A DNA stretch of 64,000 bases from an uncultured bacterium. GTDB taxonomy: Bacteria > Bacillota > Clostridia > Lachnospirales > Lachnospiraceae. This document shows, in pieces, positions 1 to 9,595 of the stretch. Within the stretch, counting starts at the first letter, position 1. Each line of letters opens with the position of its first letter. The stretch lies in assembly GCA_947647735.1 (NCBI GenBank), contig CANSLJ010000006.1:62001-126000 (forward strand), read 5' to 3'. The notes under the pieces were generated by a model, which ran no database searches, was not told the DNA's origin, and saw only the letters and a program-made list of their open reading frames with translations. The translations under genes and the position numbers were made by a program.

Positions 1-677
1 ATGCAGGCGGAAGGGTACATTTCCGCGTAGGTTTTAAATGCGGTATATTCATCCGGAAAACTCATGATCCAGCTGTGCGCATGAGTGCCTTTTACAGGGA
101 CATCGAAAAGCTGCCCGCAGAGCACGTTGGAAGTGCCGATACAGCCTCCGATGACAGCGGCTCTTGCGCCATAGGTGCCGGCATCCGGTCCCTGCGCTCT
201 GCGCAGTCCGAATTCCATAATGCCATCGCCCCTTGCCGCCCAGCACACACGGGATGCCTTTGTGGCGATCAGAGACTGATGGTTGATGATATTTAAAATG
301 GCAGTTTCCACAAGCTGTGCTTCCATGATCGGCGCGATAACTTTCACAAGAGGCTCTCTCGGGAAAATGACAGTTCCTTCGGGAATCGCATAGATGCTGC
401 CGGAAAAACGGAAATTTGCCAGATAATCCAGAAAATCTTTATCAAAAATATTCAGGCTTGAGAGATACTCAATATCCTGCGGCGCGAAATGCAGTTCCTT
501 AATATAACTGATGAGCTGTTCCAGCCCTGCCGAGATCGCATAGCCGCCGCCGTTTGGATTACTGCGGTAAAAAGCATCAAAAATAACTGTCTCATTTCTG
601 TCCATGTTGCGGAAATATCCCTGCATCATGGTGAGTTCATACAGATCTGTGAGCAGAGTTAAATTCTGTCTGTCCAT
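1..677 (-). CDS. pncB: Nicotinate phosphoribosyltransferase, N-terminal part (gene runs off the window)
   Basis: The reverse strand reads an open frame of about 225 codons from the ATG at 677 to the window edge, so the C-terminal half is missing. The protein begins MDRQNLTLLTDLYELTMMQG, the typical start of the Firmicutes nicotinate phosphoribosyltransferase family, which makes nicotinate mononucleotide from nicotinate and PRPP in NAD salvage. Further family-like stretches are a YAISAGLEQ segment and a GRDGIMEFGLRRAQGPDA-like segment near residues 150-165. An AAGGAGGG ribosome site lies 5 nt upstream. It is divergent from ileS, with one copy of the palindromic repeat in between. The identification is from family resemblance only. 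Confidence 0.88.
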   Translation of the reverse strand, partial: MDRQNLTLLTDLYELTMMQGYFRNMDRNETVIFDAFYRSNPNGGGYAISAGLEQLISYIKELHFAPQDIEYLSSLNIFDKDFLDYLANFRFSGSIYAIPEGTVIFPREPLVKVIAPIMEAQLVETAILNIINHQSLIATKASRVCWAARGDGIMEFGLRRAQGPDAGTYGARAAVIGGCIGTSNVLCGQLFDVPVKGTHAHSWIMSFPDEYTAFKTYAEMYPSAC

Positions 678-800
678 AATTACCCTCCTTCTGGGTGGAT
701 TGTCAATCCTAAATCGTTCTCATTTTACACCCGTACTATTAAAAAAACAAGAGAATATTATTTTCCGGAGGCAATCGCTATAGGTAAAGTCCAGCAGTCG

Positions 801-922
801 GGGGTAATATATCCTGTGAAGGATATAGAAAAACGCCGGCACTTAGTTAGGTAGTTCACGAGCATAGTGTCCGCTGCGTTTTTCTCTAAGCGGGAGCGTG
901 CCTGAACAGGATATATTACCCC
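801..922 (-). repeat. Palindromic covarying element R1, copy 1 (reverse orientation)
   Basis: The ends at 801-817 and 906-922 are perfect 17-bp inverted repeats. Inside, at 828-884, is the R1 core on the minus strand: AAAACGC, an AG bulge, CGG, an A bulge, CACT, a loop of about 20 nt, then AGTGCCGGCGTTTT. The same core recurs at 6922-6978 and in two more places. This copy lies between the divergent pncB and ileS starts, so it cannot be a simple end-of-operon terminator. No T-run follows either arm. No obvious target-site duplication is seen. Confidence 0.9.
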
Positions 923-948
923 GGCGGCGTCCGCTTATCAATAAATTC

Positions 949-977
949 TTGACATTTTTAACACATCCCTTTAAACT
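949..977 (+). promoter_or_regulatory. Probable sigma-A promoter for ileS
   Basis: A perfect TTGACA at 949-954 is followed after 17 bp by TAAACT at 972-977. The gene start is 108 bp downstream of the -10 box, leaving an untranslated leader that contains one small hairpin. I see no T-box signature (no GGGTGG-like antiterminator bulge sequence) in the leader. Confidence 0.65.
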
Positions 978-1026
978 GAAAATGTTAAATATTTATATAT
1001 AGTAATTAGGAAGCAATACAACTGAA

Positions 1027-1060
1027 AATCCTGTCAAAATAGAAGAGGCAGGATTCTTTT
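1027..1060 (+). terminator. Small hairpin with T-run in the ileS leader (possible attenuator)
   Basis: AATCCTG at 1027-1033 pairs with CAGGATT at 1049-1055 and is followed by CTTTT. It sits between the predicted promoter and the ileS ribosome site, so it could be a weak intrinsic terminator controlling read-through. The stem is only 7 bp and the T-run is short, so it may be inefficient or incidental. Confidence 0.4.
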
Positions 1061-1084
1061 GTGATGATAGGAAAGGGAGAAGCC

Positions 1085-4000
1085 ATGTACCAGAAAGTTG
1101 ATACGAATCTGAATTTTGTAGACAGAGAAAAAGAAGTTTGTCAGTTCTGGAAAGAGAATGATATTTTTCAGAAATCCATGGACAGCAGAAAAGAGTGCCC
1201 GACTTATACATTTTATGACGGACCGCCGACAGCAAACGGAAAGCCCCATATCGGCCACGTGCTGACCCGTGTTATCAAAGATATGATCCCGAGATACAGG
1301 ACCATGAAAGGCTATATGGTGCCGAGGAAAGCGGGCTGGGATACCCACGGCCTGCCGGTGGAACTGGAAGTGGAGAAAGAGCTGGGCCTGGACGGAAAAG
1401 AGCAGATCGAGCAGTACGGGCTTGCACCCTTTATTGAAAAGTGTAAAGAGTCTGTCTGGCAGTATAAAGGCATGTGGGAGGATTTCTCCGGCACAGTGGG
1501 TTTCTGGGCTGACATGGATGACCCTTACGTGACCTATCATGATGATTTTATCGAGTCCGAGTGGTGGGCATTAAAACAGATCTGGGATAAGAAGCTTCTC
1601 TATAAAGGCTTTAAGATCGTGCCCTACTGCCCGAGATGTGGTACGCCCCTGTCCTCCCATGAGGTGGCACAGGGCTATAAAGCGGTAAAAGAGCGTTCTG
1701 CGGTGGTGCGTTTTAAAACGGTCGGCGAGGAGAACACCTATTTTCTGGCATGGACAACCACGCCCTGGACACTGCCCTCCAACGTGGCGCTCTGCGTAAA
1801 CCCGGAGGATACCTATTGTAAGGTGAAGGCGGCGGACGGCCATATTTATTATATGGCGCAGGAACTGCTGGACAATGTGCTGGGCTCTCTCGGGGAAGAG
1901 GGGAAACCGGCATATGAAGTGCTGGAGACATACACAGGAAAAGATCTGGAATACAAGGAATATGAACCGCTCTTTGCCTGCGCGGGGGAAGCGGCTCAGA
2001 AGCAGCGCAAAAAAGGCCATTTCGTAACTTGTGACAGCTATGTCACAATGTCCGACGGTACAGGTATCGTGCATATCGCGCCGGCTTTCGGTGAGGATGA
2101 TGCGAATGTGGGACGCAAGTATGACCTGCCTTTCGTGCAGTTTGTGGACGGACAGGGAAATATGACCGGTGAGACACCCTATGCAGGAAAGTTTGTAAAA
2201 GATGCGGATAAGGACATTCTGGTGGATCTTGATAAGGAGGGAAAACTCTTCTCCGCACCGAAATTTGAGCATGATTATCCGTTCTGCTGGCGATGTGATA
2301 CACCGCTGATCTACTATGCAAGGGAATCCTGGTTTATCAAGATGACTGCGGTGCGGGATGATCTTGTGAGAAACAATAAGACAGTAAACTGGATTCCGGA
2401 GTCCATCGGTGAGGGACGGTTCGGAAACTGGCTGGAAAATATTCAGGACTGGGGCGTTTCCAGAAACCGTTACTGGGGCACGCCGCTCAATATCTGGGAG
2501 TGCGGAGGCTGCGGACATCAGGAATCCATCGGCTCCAGGGAAGAGCTGGAGAAGCTCTCCGGCAATCCGAAAGCGAGGGATGTGGAACTGCACAGGCCCT
2601 ATATCGATGAGATCACCTGTACCTGCCCTGAGTGCGGCGGCACGATGAAGCGTGTGCCGGAGGTGATCGACTGCTGGTTTGACTCCGGCGCGATGCCTTT
2701 TGCACAGCATCACTATCCGTTTGAAAACAAGGAACTGTTTGAGTCTCAGTTCCCGGCACAGTTTATCTCAGAGGCGGTGGATCAGACAAGAGGATGGTTC
2801 TATTCCCTGATGGCGGAGTCCACCCTGCTGTTTAATAAATCACCTTTTGAAAATGTGATCGTGCTGGGCCATGTGCAGGATGAGAACGGCCAGAAGATGA
2901 GCAAGAGCAAAGGAAATGCGGTGGATCCTTTTGAGGCGCTGGAAACCTACGGCGCAGACGCGATCCGCTGGTATTTCTATATCAATTCAGCACCCTGGCT
3001 GCCCAACCGCTTCCACGGCAAGGCGGTGCAGGAAGGACAGAGGAAATTCCTCGGCACGCTCTGGAATACTTATGCGTTCTTCGTGTTGTATGCAAATATT
3101 GACGGATTTGACGCTACAAAATATACGCTGGATTATGAGAAACTGTCGGTTATGGACAAGTGGCTCCTGTCCAAATTAAATACGGCGGTCGGACAGGTGG
3201 ACGAACACCTTGATAACTACAGGATCCCGGAAGCGGCGCGTGTGCTGGATAATTTTGTGGACGAGATGAGCAACTGGTATGTGCGCAGGAGCAGGGAACG
3301 TTTCTGGGCGAAAGGTATGGAGCAGGATAAGATCAATGCCTATATGACGCTTTACACGGCGCTTGTGGAGATCTGCAAATGCGCTGCGCCGATGGTGCCT
3401 TTCATGACAGAGGAAATTTATCAGAATCTGGTATGCAGTATCGATAAAGAGGCGCCGGAGAGTATCCACCTCTGTGATTTCCCGGCCGTAAAGAGTGAGT
3501 TTATCGACAAAGAACTGGAAGAATATATGGAGGAAGTGCTGCGTATCGTAGTGCTGGGCAGAGCGGCAAGGAATGAGGCAAATATCAAGAACCGTCAGCC
3601 CATCGGCGAGATGATCGTGAAGGCGGAGAGCGAACTGCCCGCGTTTTATCAGGATATTGTCAGGGATGAGCTGAACGTGAAGGAAGTTACCTTTACGGAT
3701 GATGTCTCCTCCTTTACAAGCTACAGCTTCAAACCGCAGCTTCGGACGCTGGGGCCGAAATACGGCAAACAACTTGGCGGCATCAGGACTTATCTGGCAA
3801 ATGTGGACGGGCTTTCCGCCATGGCGGCTGTGACTTCCTTCAAGGAAGGCGGCACGCTGGACTTTGAGGTGGACGGCGTACAGATCTCACTGGCAGAGGA
3901 AGATCTGTTGATCGAAATGTCCCAGAAAGAGGGATATGTGGCGCAGGCTGACAAGAACGTGACAGTGGTGCTGAATACGAACCTGACTCCGGAATTGCTG

Positions 4001-4252
4001 GAGGAAGGCTTCTCGGCGGAAGTGATCAGCAAGATTCAGACGATGCGTAAGGATGCCGGTTTTGAGGTGATGGATCATATCAGCGTTTCCGTAACCGGAA
4101 ATGAGAAGATCGCGGATATCGTGAAGAAGAATGCCGACGCGATCTCTGAAAAGGTGCTGGCGGATGAGATCCTTTACGGTGATGCCCTTGCAGGAGCAAA
4201 AACATGGAAAGTGAACGGCGAAGAAGTGCAGATCGGCGTTCAGAAACGATAA
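1085..4252 (+). CDS. ileS: Isoleucyl-tRNA synthetase, long (IleS2-like) type
   Basis: Charges tRNA-Ile with isoleucine in the cytoplasm. The 1055-residue class I synthetase has HIGH at residues 55-58 (context KPHIGHVL) and KMSKS at 604-608. The editing domain contains WTTTPWTLPSN and the adenylation domain GWDTHGLPVE. That last sequence and the length resemble the IleS2 type, often less sensitive to mupirocin, more than the roughly 920-residue IleS1 of Bacillus; this is judged by eye. The open frame extends upstream to a GTG at 1061, but the ATG at 1085 has a GGGAG site 5 nt upstream and starts the conserved protein, so I chose it. It stands alone between its own promoter and glgP. Confidence 0.96.
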   Translation: MYQKVDTNLNFVDREKEVCQFWKENDIFQKSMDSRKECPTYTFYDGPPTANGKPHIGHVLTRVIKDMIPRYRTMKGYMVPRKAGWDTHGLPVELEVEKELGLDGKEQIEQYGLAPFIEKCKESVWQYKGMWEDFSGTVGFWADMDDPYVTYHDDFIESEWWALKQIWDKKLLYKGFKIVPYCPRCGTPLSSHEVAQGYKAVKERSAVVRFKTVGEENTYFLAWTTTPWTLPSNVALCVNPEDTYCKVKAADGHIYYMAQELLDNVLGSLGEEGKPAYEVLETYTGKDLEYKEYEPLFACAGEAAQKQRKKGHFVTCDSYVTMSDGTGIVHIAPAFGEDDANVGRKYDLPFVQFVDGQGNMTGETPYAGKFVKDADKDILVDLDKEGKLFSAPKFEHDYPFCWRCDTPLIYYARESWFIKMTAVRDDLVRNNKTVNWIPESIGEGRFGNWLENIQDWGVSRNRYWGTPLNIWECGGCGHQESIGSREELEKLSGNPKARDVELHRPYIDEITCTCPECGGTMKRVPEVIDCWFDSGAMPFAQHHYPFENKELFESQFPAQFISEAVDQTRGWFYSLMAESTLLFNKSPFENVIVLGHVQDENGQKMSKSKGNAVDPFEALETYGADAIRWYFYINSAPWLPNRFHGKAVQEGQRKFLGTLWNTYAFFVLYANIDGFDATKYTLDYEKLSVMDKWLLSKLNTAVGQVDEHLDNYRIPEAARVLDNFVDEMSNWYVRRSRERFWAKGMEQDKINAYMTLYTALVEICKCAAPMVPFMTEEIYQNLVCSIDKEAPESIHLCDFPAVKSEFIDKELEEYMEEVLRIVVLGRAARNEANIKNRQPIGEMIVKAESELPAFYQDIVRDELNVKEVTFTDDVSSFTSYSFKPQLRTLGPKYGKQLGGIRTYLANVDGLSAMAAVTSFKEGGTLDFEVDGVQISLAEEDLLIEMSQKEGYVAQADKNVTVVLNTNLTPELLEEGFSAEVISKIQTMRKDAGFEVMDHISVSVTGNEKIADIVKKNADAISEKVLADEILYGDALAGAKTWKVNGEEVQIGVQKR

Positions 4253-4371
4253 AAGAAAGCCGGTTTCATGCGGGAAATTGTGTGTTTTGTCTATTTCCTT
4301 TTGATGGTAAAGAGGCTATACTAAAATAGAAAAATAAGAATAATGAAAAGCATTGAGGAAGGGAGAGTGTC

Positions 4372-6855
4372 ATGGTACTCAAATCACAGCAGAAAAAATT
4401 AAGCTTTGATAAGGAACTTTTTAAAAGAAGTGTGCTGTATAATGTAAAAACGTTATACAGAAAAACATTAGAAGAAGCAACACCCCAGCAGATTTTCCAG
4501 GCAGTGTCCTATGCGATCAAGGACGCAGTGGTGGATCACTGGATGGAGACGCAGAAACAGTATGAAAAGCAGGACCCCAAGATGGTGTACTATATGTCCA
4601 TGGAATTTTTGATGGGACGTGCGCTGGGTAACAATATCATCAATCTGCAGGCTTATTATACAGTGGAGGAAGCTCTGAAGGAACTGGGAGTGGACATCAA
4701 TGTGATAGAAGATCAGGAGCCGGATGCAGCACTCGGCAACGGCGGCCTCGGACGTCTGGCGGCATGTTTCCTGGATTCTTTATCTACATTGGGTTATGCG
4801 GCTTACGGCTGTGGTATCCGGTATCATTACGGCATGTTCAAACAGCAGATCAGGGACGGTTTCCAGATCGAAGTGCCTGACAACTGGCTGGAATACGGAA
4901 ATCCTTTTGAATTGAGAAGGCCGGAGTATGCAAAAGAAGTAAAATTCGGCGGTTATGTCAATGTATATGTGGATGAGAACGGCAGAAGCCATTTCCGTCA
5001 GGAAGGGTATCAGTCTGTAAAGGCGATTCCCTATGATATGCCGATCGTCGGCTATGGCAACGGCATTGTGAATACGCTTCGTATCTGGGATGCGGAGCCT
5101 GTTGAGTGCTTCCAGCTGGATTCCTTCGACAAGGGCGATTACCAGAAGGCAGTGGAGCAGCAGAACCTTGCCCGCAATATCGTGGAAGTGCTTTATCCGA
5201 ATGATAATCATTATGCAGGAAAAGAACTCCGCCTGAAACAGCAGTATTTCTTTATCTCCGCATCTGTGCAGGAAGCGGTGGCGAAGTATATGAGAAAGCA
5301 TGACGATATCAGGAAGTTCCATGAAAAGGCAACCTTCCAGCTTAACGATACGCATCCGACGGTGGCAGTTGCCGAGCTGATGCGTGTGCTGATGGATGAG
5401 CATTTCCTGACCTGGGATGAGGCATGGGAAGTGACAACGAAGACCTGTGCTTACACGAACCATACGATCATGTCGGAAGCGCTTGAGAAATGGCCGATCG
5501 AGCTGTTCTCCAGGCTCCTGCCCCGTATCTACCAGATCATTGAGGAGATCAACAGGCGGTTTGTGATGCGGATCGAGCAGATGTATCCGGGCAATCAGGA
5601 GAAGGTGCGCAAGATGGCGATCCTCTACGACGGTCAGGTGAAGATGGCGCATCTGGCGATCGCGGCGGGCTATTCTGTAAACGGTGTGGCAAGGCTGCAC
5701 ACAGAGATCCTGAAAAATCAGGAACTGAAAGATTTCTATGAGATGATGCCTGAGAAGTTCAATAATAAGACAAACGGTATCACACAGAGAAGGTTCCTGC
5801 TGCACGGCAATCCGCTTCTGGCGAAATGGGTGACAGACCATGTGGGAGCCGACTGGATCACTGACTTGCCGAAGATCGCGGGACTGAAAGTGTACGCTGA
5901 TGATAAGAAGTCCCAGCAGGAATTCATGAATATCAAGTATCAGAACAAGGTTCGTCTGGCGAACTATATTCTGGAGCACAATGGAATTGAAGTGGATCCC
6001 CGTTCCATTTTCGATGTGCAGGTAAAGAGGCTGCATGAATATAAGAGACAGCTCCTGAACATCCTGCATGTGATGTATTTATATAACGAACTCAAGGATC
6101 ATCCGGATATGGAATTCTATCCGAGAACGTTCATCTTTGGTGCGAAAGCGGCAGCAGGCTATAAGAATGCAAAACTGACTATCAAGCTGATCAATGCGGT
6201 TGGCGATGTGGTGAATAATGATCCCTCCATCAATGGTAAGATCAAAGTTGTGTTTATCGAAGATTACCGGGTTTCCAATGCGGAGATGATCTTTGCGGCT
6301 GCGGATGTTTCCGAGCAGATCTCCACGGCAAGCAAAGAGGCTTCCGGTACAGGTAATATGAAGTTTATGTTAAACGGCGCGCTGACGATCGGTACGATGG
6401 ATGGCGCTAATGTGGAGATCGTGGAGGAAGTAGGGGAAGAGAATGCGTTCATTTTCGGCCTCAGTTCCGAGGAAGTGATCCGTTTTGAAAACTTTGGCGG
6501 ATATGATCCGATGGAGATCTTCAACAACGATCAGGATGTCAGAAGAGTGCTGATGCAGCTGATCAATGGGACATATGCTCCTCATGATCCGGAATTGTTC
6601 CGTTCTCTGTATAACTCACTGCTGAATACACAGTCTACCAGTAAGGCGGATACTTACTTTATCCTGAAGGACTTTAAGGCTTATGCAGCAGCACAGAAGA
6701 GAGTGGAAGAAGCTTATCGGGATGAACAGGGCTGGGCGAAGAAGGCTATTTTGAATGTGGCATGCTCCGGCAAGTTTACGTCGGATCGGACGATCCAGCA
6801 GTATGTGGATGAGATCTGGCATCTGGATAAGGTTGTGCTGCCGGTGAAAAAATAA
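4372..6855 (+). CDS. glgP: Glycogen/maltodextrin phosphorylase
   Basis: An 827-residue GT35 phosphorylase that releases glucose-1-phosphate from alpha-1,4-glucan ends using pyridoxal phosphate. The PLP lysine is K664 in KEASGTGNMKFML, followed by the signature NGALTIGTMDGANVEI. The N-terminal half carries EPDAALGNGGLGRLAACF, and QLNDTHP and VKRLHEYKRQLLN are also typical. Length is normal for the bacterial family. A GGGAG site precedes the ATG, and a possible TATACT -10 box lies at 4317-4322 with a weak -35. No other glycogen gene is adjacent. R1 copy 2 begins 22 bp after the stop. Confidence 0.97.
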   Translation: MVLKSQQKKLSFDKELFKRSVLYNVKTLYRKTLEEATPQQIFQAVSYAIKDAVVDHWMETQKQYEKQDPKMVYYMSMEFLMGRALGNNIINLQAYYTVEEALKELGVDINVIEDQEPDAALGNGGLGRLAACFLDSLSTLGYAAYGCGIRYHYGMFKQQIRDGFQIEVPDNWLEYGNPFELRRPEYAKEVKFGGYVNVYVDENGRSHFRQEGYQSVKAIPYDMPIVGYGNGIVNTLRIWDAEPVECFQLDSFDKGDYQKAVEQQNLARNIVEVLYPNDNHYAGKELRLKQQYFFISASVQEAVAKYMRKHDDIRKFHEKATFQLNDTHPTVAVAELMRVLMDEHFLTWDEAWEVTTKTCAYTNHTIMSEALEKWPIELFSRLLPRIYQIIEEINRRFVMRIEQMYPGNQEKVRKMAILYDGQVKMAHLAIAAGYSVNGVARLHTEILKNQELKDFYEMMPEKFNNKTNGITQRRFLLHGNPLLAKWVTDHVGADWITDLPKIAGLKVYADDKKSQQEFMNIKYQNKVRLANYILEHNGIEVDPRSIFDVQVKRLHEYKRQLLNILHVMYLYNELKDHPDMEFYPRTFIFGAKAAAGYKNAKLTIKLINAVGDVVNNDPSINGKIKVVFIEDYRVSNAEMIFAAADVSEQISTASKEASGTGNMKFMLNGALTIGTMDGANVEIVEEVGEENAFIFGLSSEEVIRFENFGGYDPMEIFNNDQDVRRVLMQLINGTYAPHDPELFRSLYNSLLNTQSTSKADTYFILKDFKAYAAAQKRVEEAYRDEQGWAKKAILNVACSGKFTSDRTIQQYVDEIWHLDKVVLPVKK

Positions 6856-6877
6856 ATAAGGCGTGATAATAGAGTCC

Positions 6878-7011
6878 GCCCGGATAAAAAATATCCCTTC
6901 AGAGCCCCGCTCTCACTTCGAGGAAAACGCAGCGGACACTAGGCTCGTGAAATACCTCGCCAAGTGCCGGCGTTTTCCTAGAGGCTCTTCAGGGATATTT
7001 TTTATCCGGGC
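6878..7011 (+). repeat. Palindromic covarying element R1, copy 2
   Basis: Perfect 21-bp inverted arms at 6878-6898 and 6991-7011 enclose the R1 core at 6922-6978. After a 2-nt mismatch the outer stem continues with AGAG/CTCT. In this copy the core stem ends are GGAAAACGC and GCGTTTTCC where others have GAAAAACGC and GCGTTTTTC, a base-pair-preserving change. It fills the gap between glgP and the hydratase gene, where no ordinary terminator is visible. Confidence 0.92.
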
Positions 7012-7084
7012 TACGTTATTGCAAAAAGATTGTTTCGTTATTGTAATGTTTAACTTTATATGAAAGAAAGGGTAAGTATAGAAT

Positions 7085-9379
7085 ATGGTTGAATTATATA
7101 ACAGCGGCGCATGGCTGGTGAACGGGACGGAATTGATCCCGGACGGGGCTGAGGCTTGTGCGGAAGTGAAACAGAAGACGGGGTTGGAGGTTAAGAAGGA
7201 AGACGCGGCGAAGGAGACGATGGCTTATGGGATTTTGAAGGCTCATAATACGTCGGATTCCATGGACAAGCTGCGGATCCGGTTTGACAAGCTGACCAGC
7301 CATGATATCACCTTTGTGGGGATCATTCAGACGGCAAGGGCGTCAGGGCTTGAGAAGTTTCCGATGCCCTATGTATTGACGAACTGCCATAATTCGCTCT
7401 GCGCGGTGGGCGGTACGATCAATGAGGATGACCATATGTTCGGGTTGACCTGTGCGAAAAGGTACGGCGGTGTGTATGTGCCCCCTCATCAGGCGGTGAT
7501 CCATCAGTATGCAAGGGAGATGCTCGCGGGAGTCGGGAAGATGATCCTGGGATCGGATTCTCATACACGGTATGGCGCGCTCGGCACCATGGCGATGGGC
7601 GAGGGCGGTCCGGAGCTTGTAAAGCAGCTTTTGAACCAGACTTATGATATCAACAGGCCGGAGGTTGTGGCGGTATATCTGACAGGTGCGCCGGTGAAGG
7701 GCGTGGGACCGCAGGATGTGGCGCTTGCCATTATCGGGGCTGTATTTAAGAACGGTTATGTGAAGAATAAGGTGATGGAATTTGTGGGCCCCGGCGTGGC
7801 TTCCTTAAGTGCGGATTTCAGGATCGGCGTTGATGTGATGACAACAGAGACGACCTGCCTTTCCTCCATCTGGGAGACGGATGAGCAGGTGCAGGAGTGG
7901 TACGATATTCATGGCAGAAGCGAGGAGTATGCGGAGTTAAAGCCGGGCAGGGCGGCTTACTATGACGGGGCGATCGTGGTGGATCTCGGCAGTATCAGGC
8001 CGATGATCGCAATGCCGTTCCACCCCAGCAACACGTACACGATCGAAGAGCTCAATGCGAATCTGACGGATATTCTGGAGGATGTGGAGAAGCGTGCAGC
8101 GGTAAGTCTGGACGGTGCTGTGGACTTTACACTGAAGAATAAGGTGAAGAACGGAAAGCTGATGGTAGACCAGGGTATCATCGCGGGCTGTGCAGGCGGC
8201 GGTTTTGAGAATATCTGCGCGGCGGCGGATATTTTGAAAGGCAGCTATATCGGCGCGGAAGGTTTTACGCTCAGCGTATATCCGGCGTCCATGCCTGTCT
8301 ATATGGAATTGATCAGAAACGGAAAGGCGGCTGATATTCTGGAGACAGGTGCAGTCATGAAAACAGCGTTCTGCGGGCCCTGTTTCGGGGCAGGCGATAC
8401 GCCGGCGAACAATGCGTTCAGCATCCGCCATTCCACGAGAAACTTCCCGAACAGGGAGGGCTCCAAGCTGCAGAACGGCCAGATCGCGTCGGTGGCTCTG
8501 ATGGATGCCCGCTCTATTGCGGCTACGGCGGCGAATAAGGGCGTGCTGACCGCAGCAACGGACTTTGATGGGGAGTTCGGAAAATATAAATATCATTTTG
8601 ACAGCAATATTTACGCCAACAGGGTGTTTGATTCCAAGGGGGCTGCCGATGAGTCGGTGGAAATCCAGTTCGGTCCCAATATCAAGGACTGGCCGAAGAT
8701 GGGCGCGCTGCCGGAGAATCTGGTGCTGCGTGTGGCGGCGGAGATTCATGATCCTGTCACAACAACGGATGAGCTGATCCCTTCCGGAGAAACTTCGTCC
8801 TATCGCTCCAATCCGCTGGGACTTGCCGAGTTCACGCTGTCCAGAAAGGATCCGGAGTATGTGGGACGGGCAAAAGATATCCAGAAGGCGGAAACCGCAA
8901 GGATGGCGGGAGAGCATCCCTGCCAGGCGCATCCGGATGTGAAGCCTGTGATGAATGTGGTGAAGAAGTCATTTGCGGATGCAAGCCACGAGAATACCGG
9001 GTTCGGTTCTACGATCTTCGCGGTAAAACCGGGTGACGGTTCTGCCCGGGAGCAGGCGGCTTCCTGCCAGAAAGTGCTGGGCGGCTGGGCAAACATCGCG
9101 AATGAGTATGCGACAAAGAGATACCGTTCCAACCTGATCAACTGGGGTATGCTTCCGTTCCTGATAGGGGAGGGCGAACTGCCGTTTAAGAATCTGGATT
9201 ATCTCTTCATACCGGGGATTAAGAAGGCAGTGGAAGAAAAAGCGGAAGTGATCAAAGCCTATAAGGTGGATGTGGAAGCAGGAAGCCTGAAAGAGTTTGA
9301 ACTGACGCTGGGCGAACTGACGGATGAGGAGAGGCAGATCATTTTGAAGGGATGCCTGATCAACTATAACAGAGTTTAA
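7085..9379 (+). CDS. Aconitase-superfamily hydratase (YbhJ/AcnX-like, substrate unknown)
   Basis: A 764-residue member of the aconitase superfamily. The three cysteines expected to hold a [4Fe-4S] cluster are present: C369 in [10 protein letters not shown], and C430 and C433 in [15 protein letters not shown]. The N-terminal part has the histidine-rich stretches [12 protein letters not shown] and [10 protein letters not shown]. It lacks the usual AcnA signature GSCTNSS, so the substrate may not be citrate; members of this kind are usually annotated simply as hydratase. No citrate synthase or isocitrate dehydrogenase is nearby. A good terminator follows at 9452-9499, and R1 copy 2 lies upstream, so it looks monocistronic. 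Confidence 0.85.
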   Translation: MVELYNSGAWLVNGTELIPDGAEACAEVKQKTGLEVKKEDAAKETMAYGILKAHNTSDSMDKLRIRFDKLTSHDITFVGIIQTARASGLEKFPMPYVLTNCHNSLCAVGGTINEDDHMFGLTCAKRYGGVYVPPHQAVIHQYAREMLAGVGKMILGSDSHTRYGALGTMAMGEGGPELVKQLLNQTYDINRPEVVAVYLTGAPVKGVGPQDVALAIIGAVFKNGYVKNKVMEFVGPGVASLSADFRIGVDVMTTETTCLSSIWETDEQVQEWYDIHGRSEEYAELKPGRAAYYDGAIVVDLGSIRPMIAMPFHPSNTYTIEELNANLTDILEDVEKRAAVSLDGAVDFTLKNKVKNGKLMVDQGIIAGCAGGGFENICAAADILKGSYIGAEGFTLSVYPASMPVYMELIRNGKAADILETGAVMKTAFCGPCFGAGDTPANNAFSIRHSTRNFPNREGSKLQNGQIASVALMDARSIAATAANKGVLTAATDFDGEFGKYKYHFDSNIYANRVFDSKGAADESVEIQFGPNIKDWPKMGALPENLVLRVAAEIHDPVTTTDELIPSGETSSYRSNPLGLAEFTLSRKDPEYVGRAKDIQKAETARMAGEHPCQAHPDVKPVMNVVKKSFADASHENTGFGSTIFAVKPGDGSAREQAASCQKVLGGWANIANEYATKRYRSNLINWGMLPFLIGEGELPFKNLDYLFIPGIKKAVEEKAEVIKAYKVDVEAGSLKEFELTLGELTDEERQIILKGCLINYNRV

Positions 9380-9451
9380 TATTTTTCCTGAACTTCACCC
9401 ATAAATTTTTCGGGAAAACTTCCGATATATTTAATACAGGATGAGTAAAAT

Positions 9452-9499
9452 GCCACGGAAGGTACACAACACATAATGTGCGCCTTTCGTGGCTTTTTT
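9452..9499 (+). terminator. Intrinsic terminator after the hydratase gene
   Basis: GCCACGGAAGG at 9452-9462 pairs with CCTTTCGTGGC at 9483-9493 (one G-U pair), followed by six T residues. Confidence 0.85.
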
Positions 9500-9595
9500 G
9501 GGCCCGCATCCGAAAGTAAAAAAGTGTTCTGAATCTTTGAGACAGGGAAAGGAATCCGGGACTCTGAGCGGAGCACGCTGTTATGAAGGAAGGGG

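Noticed and set aside
801-922. CRISPR array or tandem repeat
   Set aside because: R1 copies are single, far apart and palindromic with no spacer array; no cas genes occur.
680-1060. T-box riboswitch upstream of ileS
   Set aside because: No T-box sequence or specifier structure is visible; the space is taken by R1 copy 1 and a short leader.
1061-1084. GTG at 1061 as the ileS start
   Set aside because: It would place the start within the hairpin T-run and before the GGGAG site; the ATG at 1085 fits the family.
6863-7063. Open frames running through R1 copies, with a shared peptide pattern like KNAADTKLVKYLAKCRRF in all four
   Set aside because: The frame is open in every copy, but there is no ribosome site, and differences between copies change amino acids while keeping base pairs. 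Structure explains the conservation better than coding.
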